From a virus: a stretch of 53,708 bases of DNA. This document shows positions 12,455 through 19,933 of this stretch, in pieces. The notes beneath the pieces were generated by a model. The model was given only the letters and a program-made list of their open reading frames with translations, made no database searches and was not told the origin of the DNA. Positions within the stretch are counted from its first letter, which is position 1, and each line of letters begins with the position of its first letter. The position numbers and the translations under genes are program-made. Location of the stretch: positions 1-53,708 of IMG/VR virus record IMGVR_UViG_3300021519_000013. One strand, given 5' to 3'.

Positions 12455-13929
12455 TAAATCAACAATTTAACATCGCTTTTGACCTGTTTAAGTTTCTCAA
12501 TGAGAACCCAACACATATCTGTTTTGAAAGCGATCATGGCACAGTTAAAGGCAAGGAATTTGCCAATTTAATAACTGTGTTTGGCTTACAGTTACTAGTG
12601 CGTGAAGTAAAGCCCCGTGAACTAATAGGGTTAGATATTGACGATCCCATCATTGCTCATGTCATGACACAGGCAATAACTGCTATCGGTGCCAGTTGGA
12701 TCAAGATATCACAGCAAGCATTGGAAGCAGAGTTACCAATTAAGCATGTGATATACAATACCAAGCGCATGTATCATGGTGCCAGTGTTCATAAGATTGA
12801 TCAGTCTTGGTTTAAGGAACCTAATGGTCTCACAAATGACATGCGTATACGTGGCTACAAAGATCCTGATGATATTTGGATGATTGCTCAGAGCAGCGGG
12901 TCGACTGGTCTACCTAAATTTATTCCCATCACATATAGACAGTATTGGCATCGTGTGTGGGACATGAACATCAACATGTTTGATCGTCGCATTGAATATT
13001 TCTTCACAACATTCATGCCACTAAAGACCAGCGCACAGTATCACACTATCGCCGCCATCGTGAAGAAGATAACAGTATTGGTTGACATGATGCCTGATAA
13101 GGTAGTAACATATCCTAAATTATTCATGTTAGGCAGCATCATGCAGACACATAAGTTTGTCGGTCTGTTGGATGAACCCGCAGTACCTTATGATGTTGAT
13201 AGCGAGTCAGCTGGTGCTGCTATGAGCAAGAAGGACCTCGAGAAGTTCCTAAAGTATTTCAAGATCGTTCAGAGCAATTATGGATCAACTGAAACAACAA
13301 GAACATTTCAAAGTCGTTACACAACTGTAGATGAATATGTCGGTGACATTGGCCGAGCATTGTTAGATGATATCGTAGCAGAAATTGTTGATGACAATAA
13401 TCAACTAGTTGACGTTGATATTGTAGGTAGCATCCGTTTGAAAACTACACCGCGGCATGTCACTGGCTATTACAATGACCCCGAAGAAACTGCTGAGAAG
13501 TTTAAGACGGGTTACTTCTACCCAGGTGATCTTGCTCGCAGAGATGCTGCTGGTAAGATATTCATTGCTGGACGTAAGAATTCAGCAATGATCAACATCG
13601 GCGGCATTAAGTTGGATCCTGTAACAATCGAAGATGCAGCCCGCAAAGTTCTCGGTCTTAAAGATTGCTTGGTGTTCAAGAACACTGCTATGTCGATGGA
13701 TCGGCAATTGAATATGTTGGTTGTTGCTGATGAAGATGACAGAGAACGTGTGATGTATGCCATAACTGACAGCATTGCTAAAGAGATGGGTATCAGTCAT
13801 GTGCCACAAGCACTTTACTTTATCGATTCCATTCCATTAAATGACAATGGCAAGCCGTGGCGCAGTGCTGCGGAAAAGATTGCTGAAAAGTTAGAACCAA
13901 TTACAATAACACTTGACGAGATTAGATAA
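12451..13929 (+). CDS. ANL-superfamily adenylate-forming enzyme (second of two)
   Basis: A 492-residue paralogue of the preceding gene, alike from the first residues (MINQQFNIA versus MINQQYNIA) onwards. Motifs: SSGSTGLPKF (148-157), YGSTE (277-281), YPGD (357-360), GRKNSAM (374-380) and DNGKPW with K468. The hinge Asp normally in GRxxD is not conserved here, which could alter domain rotation or limit it to one half-reaction. The pair may act as a heteromer or on two acids. It is translationally coupled to the first gene, and tRNA-Leu follows directly. Confidence 0.84.
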   Translation: MINQQFNIAFDLFKFLNENPTHICFESDHGTVKGKEFANLITVFGLQLLVREVKPRELIGLDIDDPIIAHVMTQAITAIGASWIKISQQALEAELPIKHVIYNTKRMYHGASVHKIDQSWFKEPNGLTNDMRIRGYKDPDDIWMIAQSSGSTGLPKFIPITYRQYWHRVWDMNINMFDRRIEYFFTTFMPLKTSAQYHTIAAIVKKITVLVDMMPDKVVTYPKLFMLGSIMQTHKFVGLLDEPAVPYDVDSESAGAAMSKKDLEKFLKYFKIVQSNYGSTETTRTFQSRYTTVDEYVGDIGRALLDDIVAEIVDDNNQLVDVDIVGSIRLKTTPRHVTGYYNDPEETAEKFKTGYFYPGDLARRDAAGKIFIAGRKNSAMINIGGIKLDPVTIEDAARKVLGLKDCLVFKNTAMSMDRQLNMLVVADEDDRERVMYAITDSIAKEMGISHVPQALYFIDSIPLNDNGKPWRSAAEKIAEKLEPITITLDEIR

Positions 13930-13939
13930 TTAATATACT
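13913..13939 (+). promoter_or_regulatory. possible promoter for the tRNA-Leu cluster
   Basis: TTGACG (13913-13918), 15-base spacer, TATACT (13934-13939), 11 bases before tRNA-Leu(TAG) and overlapping the end of the second ANL gene. The spacing is short, so this is tentative. Confidence 0.35.
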
Positions 13940-13950
13940 ATATAGATAAT

Positions 13951-14027
13951 GCGCTTGTGATGGAATTGGTATACATACCAGTCTTAGAAACTGGGTCTTG
14001 CAGGTTCAAGTCCTGCCAGGCGCACCA
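13951..14027 (+). tRNA. tRNA-Leu (TAG) with short variable loop
   Basis: Acceptor gcgcttg/caggcgc, Leu-like D-arm (gatggaattggtatacat), anticodon stem ccagt/actgg with loop cttagaa giving TAG, T-stem gcagg/cctgc, encoded CCA. The variable loop is only about 5 bases (gtctt), unlike the long arm of normal bacterial leucine tRNAs. Confidence 0.9.
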
Positions 14028-14037
14028 TCTATGTACT

Positions 14038-14114
14038 GCCCTGGTGACGGAATTGGTATACGTATCTGACTCAAAATCAGAGTTTTGGGGGTTCAAGTCC
14101 CTCCCGGGGCACCA
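14038..14114 (+). tRNA. tRNA-Leu (CAA) with short variable loop
   Basis: Acceptor gccctgg/ccggggc, D-arm gacggaattggtatacgt, anticodon stem tctga/tcaga with loop ctcaaaa giving CAA, encoded CCA. As in its neighbour, the variable loop is about 5 bases (gtttt). Confidence 0.9.
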
Positions 14115-14121
14115 AGAATAC

Positions 14122-14211
14122 GGAAGAGTGGCCGAGTGGTTGATGGCTCTAGTCTTGAAAACTAGCATACCTGCAAGGGTATCGTGGGTTCGAATCCTAC
14201 CTCTTCCGCCA
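14122..14211 (+). tRNA. tRNA-Ser (TGA)
   Basis: Class II tRNA with a normal long variable arm (catacctgcaagggtatcg). Acceptor ggaagag/ctcttcc, anticodon stem ctagt/actag with loop cttgaaa giving TGA, discriminator G and encoded CCA. Confidence 0.95.
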
Positions 14212-14217
14212 TTTTAT

Positions 14218-14293
14218 TGGGGATTAGTTCAGTTGGTAGAACGCCAGACTCTGAATCTGGATGTCCGAGGTTCGAATCCTTGATCCCCAGCCA
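14218..14293 (+). tRNA. tRNA-Gln (CTG)
   Basis: Perfect acceptor tggggat/atcccca, anticodon stem ccaga/tctgg with loop ctctgaa giving CTG, discriminator G and encoded CCA. Confidence 0.94.
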
Positions 14294-14309
14294 ATATTAG
14301 GAGAGTGTA

Positions 14310-14498
14310 ATGTTTAAAATTGTTAAGCAAAATAAAAAGCAAGCAATCATAAATGGAGACAATCAAGTTCTCTATACACCTCCACAGTTCATTGCATTTA
14401 AAGGATATGATCTTAATAAACTCCTAACTGCAATGAATAAAAAGGGTTATAGAGACATTGAAGATGTTATCGCATTTGAAAGTGGAAAACTCAAGTGA
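14310..14498 (+). CDS. Small hypothetical protein
   Basis: A 62-residue basic, soluble protein with a good ribosome binding site (TAGGAG) and ATG. It starts 17 bases after tRNA-Gln and overlaps the next small gene (stop TGA shared with GTG start in GTGA). No recognised domain. It heads the operon that runs into purT. Confidence 0.72.
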   Translation: MFKIVKQNKKQAIINGDNQVLYTPPQFIAFKGYDLNKLLTAMNKKGYRDIEDVIAFESGKLK

Positions 14499-14656
14499 CA
14501 GAAATTGATTTAACAAAGATACAATTAACTTGGTGCCTGGACATCCTTTCCCGAGTCAAGAATATACTTGATTCAAAAGGCTGGACAGACGATCAAAAAC
14601 TCGTTAGTATCGATTGGTTAGTAAAGCAAGCACTCAAAGTAGAAAGAGAAGAATGA
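14495..14656 (+). CDS. Very small hypothetical protein (GTG start)
   Basis: A 53-residue protein starting at GTG 14495, inside the upstream stop, and ending in ATGA shared with the purT start. The tight overlaps at both ends and the charged, helix-compatible composition (start MTEIDLTKIQLTW, end KQALKVEREE) support a real gene. No recognised domain. Confidence 0.6.
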   Translation: MTEIDLTKIQLTWCLDILSRVKNILDSKGWTDDQKLVSIDWLVKQALKVEREE

Positions 14657-15798
14657 AACGCATCTTATTGTTGGGCTCAGGTGAACTGGGCAAGGAATTT
14701 GTTATTAGTGCAAAACGTCTAGGTTGCTATGTTGTTGCTGTTGATAGTTATGACAACGCTCCAGCTATGCAGGTTGCTGACAGATCAGCAGTTTGTGATA
14801 TGCTAAACCCAGATGCTCTTAGAAACGTCATTGACTTCTATCATCCAGATATCATCGTTCCTGAAATTGAAGCTATCCGTACTGAAGTTCTTAAGGAGTT
14901 TGAGGACAATGGCATCCAAGTTGTACCCAGTGCTAAAGCTGTCAATGCTACAATGAATCGCGATACAATCCGTAACATTGCTGTTGGACTTGGTATCCGT
15001 ACTGCTAAATTTGCTTATGCTGAAACAGCTGAAGAGCTAATTGAAGCAGCTAAGACTATCGGCTATCCAGTCGTAGTTAAGCCTGTCATGAGTTCTAGTG
15101 GCAAGGGACAGAGTGTAGTACAGGATCCCAATGACATCACAAGGGCCTGGATCTATGCCGTCGACAATAGCCGTGGTGATCGCAAGAAGGTTATTGTTGA
15201 GGAGTTTATCAACTTCCATACTGAGATTACTGTTCTCACAGTAAAGCAGAAGAATGGTGACGATACTATTTTCTGTAATCCAATTGGCCATGTACAGGAA
15301 CGTGGTGACTATCAGTACAGCTGGCAAACAGGTATGAGTCTTGACCATGTTCTAACATACCCTCAAATTGATGAAGCAGAACGTATCTCAAAGCTTATTA
15401 CCGATGAGCTGGGTGGTGCTGGATTGTTTGGTGTCGAGTTCTTTGTAACGCATAATGAGGTTATTTTCAGTGAACTAAGCCCTCGTCCACATGATACAGG
15501 CATGGTTACACTTATTAGTCAAAATGTTACAGAGTTTGATCTACATGCAAGAGCTATATTGGGTCTACCAATCCCTGCTATTGAGTATCGTAACGGGGCA
15601 AGTGCTGTGGTTCTTGGAGACGACTGGGGGCGTGTACGAACCTATAAGGGCATCGAGCAGGCATTGCTAATAGCACAGGATGTACGCATCTTTGGTAAGG
15701 AACACAGTAGACCCTATCGCAGAATGGGTGTAGTATTGGGTAAGAATTTGATGGAAACCAGGGATGCTGCTCATCTCATCAAAGTAATTACCGGTTGA
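14653..15798 (+). CDS. purT: Formate-dependent phosphoribosylglycinamide formyltransferase (PurT), ATP-grasp
   Basis: A 381-residue protein that matches bacterial PurT (392 residues in E. coli) along its length. It begins RILLLGSGELGKEF, continues YDNAPAMQVADRS and IVPEIEAIRT, then VVKPVMSSSGKGQSVV, the ATP-grasp central domain, and ELSPRPHDTGMVTLIS, which carries Mg-ATP ligands. PurT makes formyl-GAR from GAR, formate and ATP in purine synthesis, bypassing folate. A phage copy would raise the purine supply for replication. The start at 14653 couples to the 53-residue gene by ATGA. Its stop lies inside the -35 of the next promoter. Confidence 0.93.
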   Translation: MKRILLLGSGELGKEFVISAKRLGCYVVAVDSYDNAPAMQVADRSAVCDMLNPDALRNVIDFYHPDIIVPEIEAIRTEVLKEFEDNGIQVVPSAKAVNATMNRDTIRNIAVGLGIRTAKFAYAETAEELIEAAKTIGYPVVVKPVMSSSGKGQSVVQDPNDITRAWIYAVDNSRGDRKKVIVEEFINFHTEITVLTVKQKNGDDTIFCNPIGHVQERGDYQYSWQTGMSLDHVLTYPQIDEAERISKLITDELGGAGLFGVEFFVTHNEVIFSELSPRPHDTGMVTLISQNVTEFDLHARAILGLPIPAIEYRNGASAVVLGDDWGRVRTYKGIEQALLIAQDVRIFGKEHSRPYRRMGVVLGKNLMETRDAAHLIKVITG

Positions 15799-15822
15799 CA
15801 ACTACTCATAGCCTGTTATACT
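15795..15822 (+). promoter_or_regulatory. strong sigma70-like promoter
   Basis: TTGACA (15795-15800), 16-base spacer, TATACT (15817-15822), then AGGAGA and ATG at 15846. It shares the CCGGTTGACA context with the promoter at 23651, and the 16-base spacer with those at 17165 and 23651. Confidence 0.75.
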
Positions 15823-15845
15823 AATAAAGAATTAGGAGACAGGCT

Positions 15846-16031
15846 ATGAAGCTCATTGATGATCGTATTCAAAAGCAGGAAGTGACCGAGATCACTCAAG
15901 AGATGGTCCAGAATTTAATTGAAATCCTGGGCGAAGATTATGCTGTCTTCTTAACACAAGCTCAATCCTCATTCCTAACCAAAGAGTTAGGTTCTGTACT
16001 CAACAAGTTTTTCGACACTCGAAACAAGTGA
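15846..16031 (+). CDS. Small hypothetical protein
   Basis: A 61-residue acidic, helical-looking protein (ITQEMVQNLIEILGEDYAVF). It is the first gene after a strong promoter, with TAGGAG before ATG, so probably well expressed early. No recognised domain. It precedes the 3'-phosphatase gene by 7 bases. Confidence 0.75.
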   Translation: MKLIDDRIQKQEVTEITQEMVQNLIEILGEDYAVFLTQAQSSFLTKELGSVLNKFFDTRNK

Positions 16032-16038
16032 GGTAACC

Positions 16039-16488
16039 ATGTTCAATGGAAAAGTAATCGTGTTCGATCTGGACGGCACGATCTGTAACGTCGAGCATAG
16101 GCGTCACTGGGTCGCAAGCAAGCCTAAGAACTGGGCTGCTTGGGATGCCGGTCTTCCCAACGACACTCCCAATGAGGAGATCGTTTGGATGCTGAACAAC
16201 TTTGCTGACAATCCAGTTACTCGCATTGTGCTGTGCAGTGGTCGTGATAGCGGTCTGCGTGAGGCAACTGAGGCATGGCTGAAGAAGCATCATGTCTACT
16301 ACGATTCTCTGTACATGAGAGCAAGCGGTGACAACCGTAAGGACTCAATCGTTAAGGTTGAGCTGCTGCACGATATCCAGCGTGACTGGGCTTGGCCGTG
16401 GTTGTGGGTGGATGATCGACAGCAGGTTGTTGATGCTATCCGTGAGCAGGGCATCCGTGTATTGCAAGTGGCGCCGGGGGATTTCTAA
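16039..16488 (+). CDS. HAD-type polynucleotide 3'-phosphatase (T4 Pnk C-terminal-like)
   Basis: A 149-residue HAD phosphatase resembling the C-terminal half of T4 polynucleotide kinase. The nucleophile loop is DLDGT (10-14), then LCSGRDSG, RKDSIVKVE, WVDDRQQVVDAI and the ending QVAPGDF (QVASGDF in T4 Pnk). It should remove 3'-phosphate or 2',3'-cyclic phosphate from RNA ends, as in tRNA repair after anticodon-nuclease cutting. The 5'-kinase half of T4 Pnk is absent. Its neighbour at 17215 is an RnlA-type ligase, which fits a repair pathway. GAGGTAAC gives a strong ribosome binding site. Confidence 0.87.
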   Translation: MFNGKVIVFDLDGTICNVEHRRHWVASKPKNWAAWDAGLPNDTPNEEIVWMLNNFADNPVTRIVLCSGRDSGLREATEAWLKKHHVYYDSLYMRASGDNRKDSIVKVELLHDIQRDWAWPWLWVDDRQQVVDAIREQGIRVLQVAPGDF

Positions 16489-16790
16489 TGTCCCTCGGCA
16501 AGCTGGAAGTATTGGAGCGTCCTAAATCAAAGTGGCCGTACTGGCTTCTATATCGTTTTAAAGATACTTATTGGCCATATAATCATACTGAAGATCTAAA
16601 ACATATCTATCTTAAGATAGATCTTCTAACGAATAAAATTCCACATTGTGTCGAAAGGCAATGGGCACAGAACACTGGTGCTAATGGACGCAAGTTTAAG
16701 ACTCAGTATGGCATTCTATATAAGTTCCTAAAGGAAGAAGACAGACTAATTTTCCTTATGTCACAGGAGACAGACAATGAACTATCATAA
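16488..16790 (+). CDS. Hypothetical protein
   Basis: A 100-residue basic protein rich in Trp, Tyr and Lys (SKWPYWLLYRFKDTYWPYNHT). The start overlaps the phosphatase stop (TAATG), and the end overlaps the next gene by 14 bases. No recognised domain. Nucleic-acid contact is possible from its charge but not shown. Confidence 0.7.
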   Translation: MSLGKLEVLERPKSKWPYWLLYRFKDTYWPYNHTEDLKHIYLKIDLLTNKIPHCVERQWAQNTGANGRKFKTQYGILYKFLKEEDRLIFLMSQETDNELS

Positions 16791-17160
16791 TTACCAGTTG
16801 GTTAAGACGCTGGAAAAAATGGCTGAAGACTGTGGGTTTGAGATCCGTCGTTCCAGCTATGGTGGTGAACATATCAGTCTTATGACTCAGGATAAAGCCA
16901 CGGCTCTTCCAGTATATGCTCGTAACATCGCACTGTTCACTGGTACTGTCGAAGAGTCAGTATGCTTCCTACAGGGTTGGTACAAGCAGCGTGAATACAT
17001 TACGGTATTGCTCAAACTTAAGACTGATCGTATTAAGGATGCGGAACAGAAGTTGGTTGAAAAGTACGAGTCTGATCGTGTGATTGCCGCACTAAAAACT
17101 GGCAAGGATATTGGTTGGATGACCCCGGAAAAAGATGATCCAAATCACGCACCATTCTAA
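16777..17160 (+). CDS. Hypothetical protein
   Basis: A 127-residue protein. The N-terminal half (GFEIRRSSYGGEHISLM, then PVYARNIALFTGTVEESVCFLQGW) looks like a small alpha/beta fold, and residues about 68-105 are a charged helix. No catalytic motif is seen. It is the last gene of the operon from the 15795 promoter; a new promoter begins 5 bases after its stop. Confidence 0.7.
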   Translation: MNYHNYQLVKTLEKMAEDCGFEIRRSSYGGEHISLMTQDKATALPVYARNIALFTGTVEESVCFLQGWYKQREYITVLLKLKTDRIKDAEQKLVEKYESDRVIAALKTGKDIGWMTPEKDDPNHAPF

Positions 17161-17164
17161 CTAC

Positions 17165-17192
17165 TTGACAAGTGAGCGTTTGGTGCTATATT
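17165..17192 (+). promoter_or_regulatory. strong sigma70-like promoter
   Basis: TTGACA (17165-17170), 16-base spacer, TATATT (17187-17192), followed by GAGGTG and the rnlA start at 17215. Confidence 0.75.
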
Positions 17193-17214
17193 AGTAATAC
17201 AAACGAGGTGTGAA

Positions 17215-18474
17215 ATGAACTACGATTTTCCCATAATCAAGCATTTGGACGATGTTCGCCCTGCTATCGAGGGACGTGATGAGTTCATCATTGCCGAACG
17301 TGATTGGGGCTATGTAGTCAACTACATGGTCTCCATGACTGATACTTTCCCTCCCGTATTGGATGAGGAGTATTGGTGCCCGGGCTGTAAGCTTCCCATT
17401 GCAGAAACTGTGGGCTGTGGGTCACAGCGTTGCCCAGAAGTTGTAAACTTGGCTGCTATACGTCGAGAGTGCCGCGGACTGCTGTTCTATAAGGATGGCA
17501 GCATCATGATGCGTCGTCTGCACAAGTTCTTCAATGTTAACGAGCGTGATGAGACTCAGGTTGGAGTCATTGACTTTACTCAGCCTCATGTCATTCTTGA
17601 GAAGCTCGACGGCAGCATGATCACCCCTGTTGTCACTGATGCTGGCTTGCGTTGGGGTACGAAGATGGGCATCACTGATGTCAGCATGGGAGCAGAATTG
17701 TTTGTTGCAAATCATCCCAAGTATGAATGGATGGCTCGTGAATGTATCAAGTTTGGATTTACTCCTATCTTCGAGTGGTGTAGCCGCAAGCAGCGCATTG
17801 TGATCGACTACCCTGAGGATCGTCTAGTGCTTATTGCCATCCGAAATAACCGCACTGGAGCATATGAGCCTTACAACATTCTCACGATGTATGAGCGTGA
17901 TCATGACATCGAAGTCGTAAAGACTTACAAAGGTACTGCTGCTACTATGGAGCACCTTATGGGTGAGACTAAGGCTGCTGAAGGGCTCGAAGGTTATATC
18001 ATTCGTTTCGACGATGGGCATATGCTCAAGGTCAAGGGCGAGTGGTATCTGCGTATCCACAAGACCAAGGATAACCTCACTCATGAGAAGAACGTCATTG
18101 ATCTGCTTGTCAACGAGAAGATGGATGATGTTAAGGCTTTCATGATGGATGAAGACCGCAAGCGTGTGGATGAGTTCGAAGCTGTGTTCTGGGAAGGGTT
18201 TGCTCGTCAGGTAGAAGCATATGACAAGTACTTTGGTATGGTGCTTGCTTCAAAGATGGACCGTAAGGAATATGCTTTGAAGTGGATGCCTACTATTAAG
18301 GATCAGGATCCCTTTGCTGCTCAGATTGTCTTTGGCAAGTTTGATGGCAAGGATACTTGGGCTATGATGCTGGATATGGTTCGCAAGAACACTGGTACTA
18401 AGACTAAAATTGAAACTGTGCGTCATCTGTGGGGTGGTGCTCAGTGGAACTATCACTTTGACGGTGATGTATGA
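17215..18474 (+). CDS. rnlA: T4 RnlA-type RNA ligase 1
   Basis: A 419-residue ATP-dependent RNA ligase of the T4 Rnl1 family. The adenylated Lys is in EKLDGSM (K130), preceded by ECRGLLF (85-91) and HKFFNVNE. Later segments FEWCSRKQRIVIDYPEDRLVLIAIRN-like, EGYIIRF and KVKGEWYLRIHKTK correspond to motifs IIIa, IV and V of T4 RnlA. It seals RNA ends, classically tRNAs cut by host anticodon nucleases. Unlike T4, it carries Cys 55, 58, 68 and 73 in a CxxC-x9-CxxxxC insert before ECRG, likely a zinc site. It stands behind its own promoter, and the 3'-phosphatase lies in the upstream operon. Confidence 0.93.
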   Translation: MNYDFPIIKHLDDVRPAIEGRDEFIIAERDWGYVVNYMVSMTDTFPPVLDEEYWCPGCKLPIAETVGCGSQRCPEVVNLAAIRRECRGLLFYKDGSIMMRRLHKFFNVNERDETQVGVIDFTQPHVILEKLDGSMITPVVTDAGLRWGTKMGITDVSMGAELFVANHPKYEWMARECIKFGFTPIFEWCSRKQRIVIDYPEDRLVLIAIRNNRTGAYEPYNILTMYERDHDIEVVKTYKGTAATMEHLMGETKAAEGLEGYIIRFDDGHMLKVKGEWYLRIHKTKDNLTHEKNVIDLLVNEKMDDVKAFMMDEDRKRVDEFEAVFWEGFARQVEAYDKYFGMVLASKMDRKEYALKWMPTIKDQDPFAAQIVFGKFDGKDTWAMMLDMVRKNTGTKTKIETVRHLWGGAQWNYHFDGDV

Positions 18475-18728
18475 TTAACTGGTCAAATGTAAAAATTGTC
18501 TGGCATAGCGATGTGCCAGACACTCCCAATGTTGAACAAATTATCCTTGAAGACTGTGAACGCAGCCTTTGGGGATTGGACAATGTAAGTACACTGATTT
18601 TTCATACTATCTTCTTAGGCAAAGGCATGGATAATAATGTTGTCACTGCTTGGGGAGAGCTAGGCGATGAGCATCTACATTGTGAGTTTGAGTCAAATCC
18701 AATTTGGACAAGTATAGAAAATGAATGA
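18471..18728 (+). CDS. Small hypothetical protein
   Basis: An 85-residue acidic protein coupled by ATGA to rnlA and overlapping the phosphoesterase gene by 8 bases. It has several Trp and Asp/Glu but no recognised motif. Co-transcription with rnlA suggests an accessory role in the same early programme. Confidence 0.65.
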   Translation: MINWSNVKIVWHSDVPDTPNVEQIILEDCERSLWGLDNVSTLIFHTIFLGKGMDNNVVTAWGELGDEHLHCEFESNPIWTSIENE

Positions 18729-19236
18729 CACCTTACTAAGAAATATCTTTGTTGTCAGTGACACACACTTTGGACATGCAAATATCCTAAAGTTTACTGA
18801 CAGCACAACTGGGCTGCGTGTTCGTCCACAGTTTACCACTGTGGAAGAAATGGACGAATATATGGTTGAACGCTGGAATTCAGTTGTAAAAGACGAAGAC
18901 ATCGTGTATCATCTAGGGGATGTTTACTTTGAGCATGGGCATCGACTGTTACCTAGACTTAAAGGACGCAAGCGTTTGATACTGGGCAATCACGACAATG
19001 GAAAGTCAAGTTACATACAAGCCAACTTTCAAAAGGTACTGATGTGGCGAATGTTTCCTGAGTTTAACTGCGTACTAACTCATGTTCCCATTCACGAAAG
19101 TGGTATGGGCAAGGTACATTATAACCTACATGGGCATATACATCAGAATGCAAGCCCAAATGAACGATATATCAACTGTTGTGTTGAAGTACAAGATTAT
19201 ACACCACGAGCTATAGAGGAGTTGGTTCCACGATGA
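18721..19236 (+). CDS. Metallophosphoesterase (calcineurin-like)
   Basis: A 171-residue metallophosphoesterase with all five motifs: DTHFGH (14-19), GDVYFEHG, GNHD, THVPIH and LHGHIH. The His/Asp/Asn set binds two metal ions. Phage relatives have varied phosphodiesterase activity. Next to a 3'-phosphatase and RnlA, processing of 2',3'-cyclic phosphate RNA ends is a reasonable guess but not shown. Overlaps its neighbours at both ends. Confidence 0.87.
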   Translation: MNDTLLRNIFVVSDTHFGHANILKFTDSTTGLRVRPQFTTVEEMDEYMVERWNSVVKDEDIVYHLGDVYFEHGHRLLPRLKGRKRLILGNHDNGKSSYIQANFQKVLMWRMFPEFNCVLTHVPIHESGMGKVHYNLHGHIHQNASPNERYINCCVEVQDYTPRAIEELVPR

Positions 19237-19691
19237 ATGACATTGTAAAACGTGAATGTGGCGACTGTCATAAATGTTGTGAAGGTTATCTAGTAGGCGA
19301 AGTATATGGTTTCCAGTTTCAGCCTGGCAGACCCTGTCATTACTTGTCAGTTGGCAAGGGATGTTCCATCTATGACAAGCGACCTGAAAATCCTTGTAAG
19401 TCCTATCGCTGCGAATGGCTACAGAATCCTGAAGTGCCTGAATGGTTTAAACCCAATAAGGTAAATGCTATTCTCAGTCGTCGTAAGGTTGGTGAGTACG
19501 AGTATTGGGATCTGATGGAAGCTGGTGAGAAGCTTGATTCAGCAGTGCTCAACTGGATTTTCCTACAGTGTGTTAATACAGGCATGAATCTAGTTTATCG
19601 CATCAGCGGTGGTGTTAACTGGTTGGGGTCAGAAGCTTTTATTCTTGAGTACAAGCGTCAGGTAAGCGATCATACAGGAGTAGCAGGATGA
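19233..19691 (+). CDS. YkgJ-type CxxCxxCC cluster protein
   Basis: A 152-residue protein with the N-terminal CGDCHKCC (9-16) and further Cys in GRPCHYL, KGCSIYDKRPENPCKSYRC. This is the YkgJ/Fe-S or zinc-chelating cysteine-cluster pattern. Family function is poorly known; metal binding is expected. The start is coupled to the phosphoesterase (ATGA). Confidence 0.82.
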   Translation: MNDIVKRECGDCHKCCEGYLVGEVYGFQFQPGRPCHYLSVGKGCSIYDKRPENPCKSYRCEWLQNPEVPEWFKPNKVNAILSRRKVGEYEYWDLMEAGEKLDSAVLNWIFLQCVNTGMNLVYRISGGVNWLGSEAFILEYKRQVSDHTGVAG

Positions 19692-19933
19692 TAACACTTG
19701 AAATTAGTGACGACACCTTAGATAATCTTATCAAGGATGTTCTCGTCAAGGACTATCGTGGGTTTATTAATCGCATCAAGGAACTTGAAGCAATTGAAAA
19801 TCCAAAGCCTCATCATCAAGCAGATTTGGAAGATGAGAAATATTTTCTAAAAGCAATGAAGGTTATGCTTACATACTACCTCGAACACGACAGATATATG
19901 GAATTGTTCAATGAAACTTCAGATTATCAGTGA
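19688..19933 (+). CDS. Small hypothetical protein
   Basis: An 81-residue acidic, helical protein (LDNLIKDVLVKDYRGFINRIKELEAI) with ATGA overlap upstream and a 23-base overlap with the next gene. Such charged helical proteins are common in T4-like early regions. No recognised domain. Confidence 0.7.
   Translation: MITLEISDDTLDNLIKDVLVKDYRGFINRIKELEAIENPKPHHQADLEDEKYFLKAMKVMLTYYLEHDRYMELFNETSDYQ

Noticed and set aside
13957-14283. 108-residue plus-strand open frame and its minus-strand counterpart
   Set aside because: Both run through four tRNA genes and have no ribosome binding site.
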